From: Flavobacteriales bacterium UBA6057
GTDB taxonomy: Bacteria; Bacteroidota; Bacteroidia; Flavobacteriales_G; Salibacteraceae
Length of the DNA stretch: 64,000 nt
Direction: 5' to 3'
Assembly (NCBI GenBank): GCA_002428995.1
Contig: DIYJ01000014.1
Span: 135,247 to 199,246 of the forward strand
Below are positions 57,303 to 64,000 of the stretch, piece by piece. The translations under genes and the position numbers were made by a program. How positions within the stretch are numbered: the first letter of the stretch is position 1; each line of letters starts with the position of its first letter. Below the pieces are notes generated by a model. The model saw only the letters and a list, made by a program, of their open reading frames with translations, was not told the origin of the DNA and made no database searches.

Positions 57303-58544
57303 ATGAGATCCATCTCTACTTTCATTTTGTCGGTCCTTCTTTTGGGAGGCTCCTTGTACGCTCAAGATGAGCGAAAACTGCTCTTCATCGGCATTGATGG
57401 GGTGCGCTCAGATGCTCTGCAGCAGGCCAACACTCCAGTTATGGATTCGTTGATGGCCAATGGCATCTCAACTTTCGATTCATGGCACCTGGGTGTAACT
57501 TCTTCCGGGCCTTCATGGTCAAACATGTGTACCGGAGTTTGGGAAGCAAAACACGGTGTTACGAACAACAGCTACACAGGATCTAACTTCATCGATTATC
57601 CCTTCTTCTCCAACCGGATGAAGGAGATCAACCCCGATCTCAAGTGTGTGCAGATCATTACCTGGAACCCTATGGATGATGCAGACAAAGGAACGGGTGG
57701 TAATGTGATCAATGCCGATTGGGACCTTGCGATTGACGCTGGCGACTTGGGCCAGGGGCTTGTAACTGCTGCTGCAGGAATTCAGCTGCTCGATCCTGAG
57801 ATTGATGTACTCTTCATTCACTTCGATGAACCTGATGCCGCTGGCCATGGTTTTGGCTTCAGCCCATCTGTTCCTCAATACATGAACGCCATTGAGGGCG
57901 TAGATGTAGAGATTGGCCAGGTGATGCAGGCTTTGAGAAACCGATCAAACTTTGCAAATGAGGATTGGCTGATCGTATCTACCACAGATCACGGAGGTTC
58001 TGGAACTTCTCATGGAGGCAACTCTGATGATGAGCGTCACATCTGGTGGTACGCTTCCAGCAAAAGTGTACCAACGATGGTACTTACAGGAGCAGATCCT
58101 GGTTCTTATCAAATGCCTTCCAATCCTGTAGACCCTACTGTCCTCAAGGATAGCCCGGTGCAGGTAGACATCGCTGTAACCGCGATTGACTGGATGCTCC
58201 CAGGATATGACCCTGAAGCCAACCAAGCCTGGGACCTGGACGGAAAGTCTTGGATTCCAGATAGCCTGGACGTAGTGGGCCTGAAAAGCATTGAGCTTCG
58301 CAAAGAGCAGATCAGTATCTATCCCAACCCGACCAACGATCAGCTCAATGTCAGCAACCATTCTCAATCATCCATCCACACTGTTCAGCTCTTCGACCTT
58401 ACCGGAAAGCTGATTCACACCGCTGGAAACATTCCGGCAAGCGCCACTCGCGCATTGAACCTTTCAGAGCTCGAAGCTGGTGTGTATGTCCTCTCCCTGT
58501 TGGGTGAAACAGGCGGAGTCCAAAAACGTGTCATCGTTAAATAA
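57303..58544 (+). CDS. Secreted alkaline-phosphatase-superfamily phosphodiesterase with T9SS signal
   Basis: The protein has 413 residues from the ATG at 57303 with a signal peptide (ISTFILSVLLLGGSLYAQ). The alkaline-phosphatase superfamily features are FIGIDGVRSDAL (first metal Asp), a nucleophile region in SSGPSWSNMCTGVW, FIHFDEPDAAGHGFG, and STTDHGGSGTSHGG (metal His and Asp). It is of the nucleotide pyrophosphatase/phosphodiesterase or phosphonoacetate-hydrolase type. The C-terminus has ISIYPNPTNDQLNV and AGVYVLSLLGE, a T9SS type A signal, so it acts outside the cell. It follows the TonB receptor by 10 bases, fitting hydrolysis of phosphonate or phosphate esters before uptake. Confidence 0.92.
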   Translation: MRSISTFILSVLLLGGSLYAQDERKLLFIGIDGVRSDALQQANTPVMDSLMANGISTFDSWHLGVTSSGPSWSNMCTGVWEAKHGVTNNSYTGSNFIDYPFFSNRMKEINPDLKCVQIITWNPMDDADKGTGGNVINADWDLAIDAGDLGQGLVTAAAGIQLLDPEIDVLFIHFDEPDAAGHGFGFSPSVPQYMNAIEGVDVEIGQVMQALRNRSNFANEDWLIVSTTDHGGSGTSHGGNSDDERHIWWYASSKSVPTMVLTGADPGSYQMPSNPVDPTVLKDSPVQVDIAVTAIDWMLPGYDPEANQAWDLDGKSWIPDSLDVVGLKSIELRKEQISIYPNPTNDQLNVSNHSQSSIHTVQLFDLTGKLIHTAGNIPASATRALNLSELEAGVYVLSLLGETGGVQKRVIVK

Positions 58545-58569
58545 TCAAGCATAACAAAAACCTCTTAAG

Positions 58570-61500
58570 ATGAATTTCAAAGCGCTCGTATTCCTGGTCG
58601 CCATGGCCGGGCTGGGGATTCCTGTGGCAATTTTTGCCCAGGGAGTTAACAACACAGGTCCCGGAAACGTGCTGTCTTTTGACGGCACCAACGACTGGGT
58701 AGACTGTACAAACAATGGCGGTTCCAAGCAGTCAGCGACCACGTTAGGGCTGCCTGACACAGCCATCACACTGGAAGCCTGGGTAAAGCCAGCGACCTAT
58801 CAAACCTGGGACGGTATCGTTGGCTTTCTTCAGGACAACGGATCAACCGAATCAGGTTGGAACCTTGAATTGAACGGTAGCAACACGTTCCGATTTGGCC
58901 TTTCTTCCGCAGGAACCGGAACACTGACCTATCTCGCTGCTTCCGGAACTTTCAACACCAACGAATGGTACCACGTGGCTGGAACCTATGATGGTGACAC
59001 CATGAAGATCTACGTGAACGGAGTGCTCGCGAATACTTCCACGGCCCAGACAGGCAGCATCAACTACCTGGACAGCTGGTTAGCCATCGGAACCTATCGC
59101 GATGACAACGAGAACAACCGCATGCAGGGTGACATTGACGAGGTGCGTATCTGGGATTATGCCAGAAGCGAACAAGAGCTTCGCAACTTCATGTGCCAGG
59201 GCATTGATCCTAACACATCAGGATTGGTGAGCTACTTCCGCATGAATGAACTACAGGGAAGCACCACTTCTGACCTTGCAGGAAGCAACGATGGACTGCT
59301 CACAGGAATGGATACCATCAACGACTGGACTATTTCCGGTGCTCCCATTGGTGACACCAGCGCATATGCCTACACGACCTCGTGGACCGGAACCTCCGTT
59401 TCCCTGGCTTCAGGTACACACGGCACCCTCGAAGTGGACAGTGTAACGGGAACTCCTGATGGTGTTCATGTCTACTTCGTTGATGACATTCCCTCCGATA
59501 CTCTTGGAATTTCTGTGTTGAACGGAAACAACGGATACTTCGGAACCTTCGCTACCGGAGGAACCTCAGCCTACTATGACGTGAACTACGACTACAGCTC
59601 CCTGCCTGCTGCCATCACCTTTGAATCTGGCATCCAGCTCTATGCCCGCGAATCGAACGACATCAGCGTATGGACAGATATTCTGGGAGTAAAGGATACT
59701 TCGAACAACATGATCGTCAAGGATTCCATCATAGCTCGTGGAGAATGGATCATCGGAAACTTCCTTCAGGGTTGCACTTCCCCATCCGCGCTGATGGCTT
59801 CCAATGTTCTCTACACTTCTGCAGACCTGTCATGGACTACGGGTGGTTCGGGACTTTGGAACATCGAGTACGGCCTGACTGGATTCACACAGGGAACGGG
59901 AACAACAGTGACTACAGGCGCGAACCCATTTATGCTGAACGGCCTGCAGGACACTACTTCCTATGACATTTATGTACAGGATACCTGTGCCGGTATTGGC
60001 ACCTCGGCCTGGTTTGGACCGATCACCGTAATCACCTTGTCCATTCCACCTTGTAACACACCAACAAACCTCGCTGCCAACAACCTTGGATTCTCCAACG
60101 CCACGCTGAGCTGGACTACGGGTGGTTCAGGAAACTGGAACATTGAGTTTGATACCGCTGGTTTTACCCAAGGCAACGGAACAGTAGTAAGCAATCTTAC
60201 TTCCAACCCTTACGTGCTCAGCGGACTGCAGCCGGGAACGACTTATGAATTCTATGTGCAGGACACTTGCAACAACATCAACGCCAGTGCATGGGCCGGA
60301 CCATTCAGCTTCACCACCATTGGCATCATCCCGAACAACAACACTGCTTCTGGTAACCTCCTCGAGTTTGACGGAAGCAACGACTGGGTAGACTGCAGCA
60401 ACAATGGCGGAGCTAAAGAGTCAGCCACCACACTCGGATTGCCAGACACAGCCATCACGCTGGAAGCATGGGTAAGACCTGCAACCTATCAAACCTGGGA
60501 CGGTATCGTTGGCTTCCTTCAGGACAACGGATCAACCGAAGCAGGATGGAACCTTGAGCTGAACGGCAGCAGCACGTTCCGATTTGGCCTTTCTTCTGCT
60601 GGTACAGGAACGCTGACTTACCTGCCGGCAAACGGGACTTTCAACACCGACCAGTGGTACCACGTAGCTGGAACTTATGACGGTGACACCATGAGAATCT
60701 ATGTCAACGGAATCCTCGCGAACTCCAACGGAGACCAATCAGGTGCCATTAACTATCTGGACAGTTGGTTAGCCATCGGAAGCTATCGCGATGACAACGA
60801 GAACAACCTGATGGAAGGTAACATTGATGAGGTTCGCATCTGGGAATATGCCCGCTCGGAATCTGAAATCCGCGCGAACATGTGCAGCAAGCTGACAGGC
60901 AACGAGAATGGCCTGGTATCCTACTGGCGTTTTGACGAAGGACAGGGCAGCGCCCTCGCAGATCAGACTTCAACAGCAAACCACGGTGCGTTGATTGGAT
61001 TTGACACGCTCAGCGATTGGGCTACTTCCAGCGTGCCATTGGGAGACACCAGTATCTATGTCTATCCTTCTTCATGGGGCGGTCAGTCACTCACGCTGAA
61101 CTCAGCGAATGGCGACCTCACTGCGGACAACGTCAACTCAACGGGTGAAGGAATGCACATCTACCGTGTAGACAACATTCCAAACTCTGTGAGTGGAATC
61201 TCCGCCATTGCCTCCAACAACCGTTACTACGGTGTGTATGTGGTCAGTGACACCAACCCTTCTTACGACATCGAATACGACTACGCTGGCTATACTCTGG
61301 CGGTACAGAATGAAGACAGCATTGAACTCTTTAACAGGGCTCACAATGCCGTTGGCGCTTGGGTCGACATCATGGCGAGCCTCGATGCTTCCAACGATCT
61401 GATGTTCGAAAACGGAGTTGCTGGTCAGTACAACGAGTTCATGCTCGGCAACTTCACCTCCTTCAGCTGTACACAACCGAGTGGCCTCGCGGTAGGAACT

Positions 61501-63987
61501 GTAACCTTCAACTCGGTGGAGCTTTCCTGGACCTCCGGTGGCGCGAGCTTGTGGAACGTTGAATACGGCCCTCAGGGCTACACTCAGGGCTCGGGAACGC
61601 TCATCGCAGCCAACACGAACCCATTCACCGTGAATGGCCTTAGCGGCAGCACTGCCTACGATTTCTACGTGCAAGACAACTGCGGTACACAAGGAACTTC
61701 TCCATGGGAAGGGCCTGTGAGCGCCACCACCATGCAAGCTCCTGCGTGCAACGCACCCAGTAACCTTGGAGCTATTCCTGACTTCATCACTGCCGAGCTG
61801 AGCTGGACGACTGGCGGCTCCAGTGCCTGGAACATTGAATATGGCCCGCAAGGCTATACCCAGGGAACAGGAACCCAGGTATCGAACGTCAATGCCAATC
61901 CGTACATCCTTTCAGGTCTGACGTCTCAAACGAGCTACGACTTCTATGTTCAGGATACCTGCAATCAGGTGAACGCCTCCGCATGGGTTGGGCCGTTCAC
62001 ATTCACAACCACGGCTGACTACAGCCAGATCGGAGCAGGAATCGCGATCGACATTGACGGTCAGGGTTGGGTGGATTGCACCAACAATGGCGGAGACAAA
62101 ACCGACTTTGCCTCTGTTGGCTTGAGCGATGATGAAATCACCGTAGAAGCATGGGTGAAAGTAGACACCTTCCTCATCTGGCATTCGATTGCAGCATTCA
62201 TACAGGACAACGGCCAGTTTGAAAAAGGCTGGAGCCTTGAGACGGGTGGAGGCAACAAGTTCAGATTTGCCATTAGCTCTTTGAACGCTGCCGGAGGTTT
62301 GGAATATGTAGAAACAACCACCCAGTTCAAAACCGGAGAGTGGTACCACGTGGTGGGCTCCTACGATGGTGACTCTGTGAAAGTGATCGTAAACGGAGAA
62401 CTGGAAGGCTTCTCTGTGCTACAGGATGGAGCCATCGACTATGCTGATAGCTGGTTGTCCATCGGTTCTTACAAGGACGACAACGAGGACATTCGACTGG
62501 ACGGTGTCATCGATGAAGTAAGGATCTGGGACAATGCCCTGAGCTACTCACACATTCGTGAATACATGTGCCAGAAGCTCTCAGGAAACGAACCTGGCCT
62601 CTCACACTACTGGACGCTGAACGATGGCGCTGGCAACATGGTCACAGACCTTGGCCCGAACAACCTTGACGGAACCTTCCAGGGAGACCTTGACCCGGGA
62701 AATGCGTGGGTAGTGTCAGGAGCCGCGTTGGGTGACACCAGCATCTACGTGCACACTGATTTTGTAAACAATCAAAACGTCACGCTACAGCTCTCTTCTG
62801 CAAACAGAGGGGATGTCATGCTGAACAACATTGATGGAGCACTCAAGGGAATCCACCTCTATCAGGTGAGCTCTGCACCAAACTTCATCTCTGGAATCAA
62901 CGACATCGGAGATCAGGATGTGTATTACGGAGTGTACGTCACTCAGGATCCAAACGGAAACCCATCCCTCTACGATCTGGAATATGACTATGCCAACTAT
63001 CCAAACGCAGTAAGCAACGAGAACTTCCTGACGGTTTACAATCGTCTGAACGCCTCTGTGCAGCCATGGATTAACAGTGGTGCTGTGCTTGACGCTGGCA
63101 ACGATGAAATGAACCTCACGCAAGTTGGCTCCAGAAGAGAGATTGTGTTGGCAGACTTTACAGCGCCTTCCTGCCCTCCATCATCAGGGCTTTCTGCTAC
63201 CAACATCACCGAGACAACCGCTGACCTGAGCTGGGCAGCAGGTGGCGGATCGACTTTCAACATGGAATATGGCCCTGCAGGCTTTAGCCTGGGTGCCGGA
63301 ACATCCGTTACAGGACTGTCATCTGCTTCTTACAACCTGACAGGACTCATGGGATTCACGCAGTATGACTACTACGTGCAGGATGTTTGTGCCGGAAACG
63401 ACCTCAGCTCATGGGTTGGGCCGTTCACCTTCACCACCGTCAATCCTTGTCCTTCGCCTATTTCGTTCGCTGTTGACAGCGTGGTAGGTACTACCGCATG
63501 GTTCTCTGTTGTAACGAATGGAAACAATACGGACTGGTCTATCCAGTACGGTCCCACAGGATTTACCTTCGGTTTTGGTATTCAGAGTGTAGTGAGTGGA
63601 AACCCATTCTCACTTGGAGGTCTGCTACCACTGACCACCTATGACGCCTACATTCAGGCCAATTGCGACCCTCTCTTCAGCGCCTGGGTAGGCCCAGTGA
63701 GCTTCACCACCGATTCTGCTCTGTTCATTTCAGATGTGAGCGCAGTCGATCAGGTGAAGGTTTATCCTAACCCAACACAAGGCCAGTTGGTAATCGAGAC
63801 CGACCAGTCGACAAATGGATTGACCATCGAGATCATGAACATGACCGGAGAACTGGTCTGGGCGAAGCAAGATGCCTTTGGCACTGCGCGCCATTACATC
63901 GATCTCAGTGGGAATGCCTCTGGAATGTATATGGTTCGTGTAAAAGGTGAAGGCATCAACCTCACCAGGCGCGTGGTACTCCAGTAA
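58570..63987 (+). CDS. Giant T9SS surface protein: three LamG plus FN3 repeats
   Basis: The protein has 1,805 residues and a signal peptide ending AIFAQ. Three units of about 560 residues are in tandem, each with a LamG/concanavalin-like domain (ITLEAWVKPATYQTWDGIVGF, WYHVAGTYDGDTMKIYVNG, DIDEVRIWDYARSE), a beta domain of unknown type (TSWTGTSVSLASG, DVNYDY) and two FN3 domains ending YVQDTCxxxxxSxWxGPxxxxT. A T9SS type A sorting domain ends the chain (VKVYPNPTQGQLVIE, GMYMVRVKGE). LamG domains bind glycans or other cell-surface molecules, so an adhesin or matrix-binding role is likely. It follows the phosphodiesterase gene by 25 bases. Only 13 bases remain after the stop. Confidence 0.95.
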   Translation: MNFKALVFLVAMAGLGIPVAIFAQGVNNTGPGNVLSFDGTNDWVDCTNNGGSKQSATTLGLPDTAITLEAWVKPATYQTWDGIVGFLQDNGSTESGWNLELNGSNTFRFGLSSAGTGTLTYLAASGTFNTNEWYHVAGTYDGDTMKIYVNGVLANTSTAQTGSINYLDSWLAIGTYRDDNENNRMQGDIDEVRIWDYARSEQELRNFMCQGIDPNTSGLVSYFRMNELQGSTTSDLAGSNDGLLTGMDTINDWTISGAPIGDTSAYAYTTSWTGTSVSLASGTHGTLEVDSVTGTPDGVHVYFVDDIPSDTLGISVLNGNNGYFGTFATGGTSAYYDVNYDYSSLPAAITFESGIQLYARESNDISVWTDILGVKDTSNNMIVKDSIIARGEWIIGNFLQGCTSPSALMASNVLYTSADLSWTTGGSGLWNIEYGLTGFTQGTGTTVTTGANPFMLNGLQDTTSYDIYVQDTCAGIGTSAWFGPITVITLSIPPCNTPTNLAANNLGFSNATLSWTTGGSGNWNIEFDTAGFTQGNGTVVSNLTSNPYVLSGLQPGTTYEFYVQDTCNNINASAWAGPFSFTTIGIIPNNNTASGNLLEFDGSNDWVDCSNNGGAKESATTLGLPDTAITLEAWVRPATYQTWDGIVGFLQDNGSTEAGWNLELNGSSTFRFGLSSAGTGTLTYLPANGTFNTDQWYHVAGTYDGDTMRIYVNGILANSNGDQSGAINYLDSWLAIGSYRDDNENNLMEGNIDEVRIWEYARSESEIRANMCSKLTGNENGLVSYWRFDEGQGSALADQTSTANHGALIGFDTLSDWATSSVPLGDTSIYVYPSSWGGQSLTLNSANGDLTADNVNSTGEGMHIYRVDNIPNSVSGISAIASNNRYYGVYVVSDTNPSYDIEYDYAGYTLAVQNEDSIELFNRAHNAVGAWVDIMASLDASNDLMFENGVAGQYNEFMLGNFTSFSCTQPSGLAVGTVTFNSVELSWTSGGASLWNVEYGPQGYTQGSGTLIAANTNPFTVNGLSGSTAYDFYVQDNCGTQGTSPWEGPVSATTMQAPACNAPSNLGAIPDFITAELSWTTGGSSAWNIEYGPQGYTQGTGTQVSNVNANPYILSGLTSQTSYDFYVQDTCNQVNASAWVGPFTFTTTADYSQIGAGIAIDIDGQGWVDCTNNGGDKTDFASVGLSDDEITVEAWVKVDTFLIWHSIAAFIQDNGQFEKGWSLETGGGNKFRFAISSLNAAGGLEYVETTTQFKTGEWYHVVGSYDGDSVKVIVNGELEGFSVLQDGAIDYADSWLSIGSYKDDNEDIRLDGVIDEVRIWDNALSYSHIREYMCQKLSGNEPGLSHYWTLNDGAGNMVTDLGPNNLDGTFQGDLDPGNAWVVSGAALGDTSIYVHTDFVNNQNVTLQLSSANRGDVMLNNIDGALKGIHLYQVSSAPNFISGINDIGDQDVYYGVYVTQDPNGNPSLYDLEYDYANYPNAVSNENFLTVYNRLNASVQPWINSGAVLDAGNDEMNLTQVGSRREIVLADFTAPSCPPSSGLSATNITETTADLSWAAGGGSTFNMEYGPAGFSLGAGTSVTGLSSASYNLTGLMGFTQYDYYVQDVCAGNDLSSWVGPFTFTTVNPCPSPISFAVDSVVGTTAWFSVVTNGNNTDWSIQYGPTGFTFGFGIQSVVSGNPFSLGGLLPLTTYDAYIQANCDPLFSAWVGPVSFTTDSALFISDVSAVDQVKVYPNPTQGQLVIETDQSTNGLTIEIMNMTGELVWAKQDAFGTARHYIDLSGNASGMYMVRVKGEGINLTRRVVLQ
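58657..60348 (+). repeat. Repeat unit 1 of the giant LamG/FN3 protein
   Basis: About 1.69 kb coding for LamG, an unknown beta domain and two FN3 domains. Its LamG part is very close in protein sequence to unit 2 (for example TLGLPDTAITLEAWV and NLELNGS occur in both). Confidence 0.85.
60349..62031 (+). repeat. Repeat unit 2 of the giant LamG/FN3 protein
   Basis: About 1.68 kb. Near-identical LamG to unit 1, pointing to a recent duplication. Long stretches of DNA match as well, for instance around 60493-60540 versus 58804-58851. Confidence 0.85.
62032..63717 (+). repeat. Repeat unit 3 of the giant LamG/FN3 protein, more diverged
   Basis: About 1.69 kb with the same domain order, but the LamG part (FASVGLSDDEITVEAWVKVD) and FN3 parts differ more from units 1 and 2. 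Confidence 0.85.
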
Positions 63988-64000
63988 GCCCCACCGCTCT

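Noticed and set aside
61138..61851. Leftward open frame opposite the giant LamG/FN3 gene
   Set aside because: It arises from the repetitive codon use of the repeat gene and has no recognisable content.
1..64000. CRISPR arrays, insertion sequences, prophage
   Set aside because: No direct-repeat/spacer array, transposase or phage gene was found on either strand.

Overview
The window looks like chromosomal DNA of a free-living, gliding-type Bacteroidota, probably a marine flavobacterium-like lineage (Cryomorphaceae or Schleiferiaceae would fit; this is inference from gene content). The supporting evidence is: several secreted proteins with type IX secretion (T9SS) C-terminal sorting domains; a PorZ gene next to recO; a TonB-dependent receptor with a carboxypeptidase-like N-terminal domain; LVIVD-repeat lipoproteins; DUF4175 and Pycsar-effector-like (DUF5706) proteins; and repeated TAnnTTTG promoter elements, the -7 box of the Bacteroidota primary sigma factor. 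I saw no insertion sequence, prophage or CRISPR array.

Layout. 1-285: non-coding, with short period-8 repeats in opposite orientation at its two ends. 344-5593: mostly housekeeping genes (tadA, a bacilliredoxin, gatC, plsC, trpS) with two small T9SS cargo proteins. 5590-10247: a leftward operon of two amidohydrolase-family proteins and a lipoprotein. 10350-14227: a 4-TM membrane protein, hflX and a tail-specific protease. 14328-20177: a rightward operon of a subtilisin-like T9SS protease, two halves of an LVIVD-repeat lipoprotein and an outer-membrane protein. 20240-24541: two small secreted proteins, an ECF sigma factor overlapping a dual-membrane-spanning anti-sigma-like protein, and an outer-membrane barrel protein. 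24698-28041: a metallophosphoesterase, tRNA-Cys, folB and gltX. 28104-37285: DUF4175, a HATPase, ybeY, mnmG (with three parS-like sites), porZ and recO.

The two regions most worth attention are these. (1) 37893-45544 is a tight five-gene operon. It starts with a membrane class III nucleotide cyclase. It continues with a propeller lipoprotein, a very large lipoprotein (metallophosphoesterase, kinase-like centre, outer-membrane barrel), an HD-domain protein fused to a Pycsar-type membrane effector domain, and a PAP2 phosphatase. It reads as an envelope-directed cyclic-nucleotide circuit. (2) 49420-58544 looks like a phosphonate scavenging locus: a DUF5690 transporter, a TIGR03364-type FAD oxidoreductase, a phosphonatase-like HAD hydrolase, a second HAD enzyme, an XRE-cupin regulator, a possible 30-residue membrane peptide, a TonB receptor and a secreted alkaline-phosphatase-superfamily enzyme. 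It is followed by a 1,805-residue LamG/FN3 T9SS protein built of three ~560-residue repeats.

Gene starts were adjusted where upstream extensions overlap other genes or promoters. Functions are read from motifs by eye; no database search was run.
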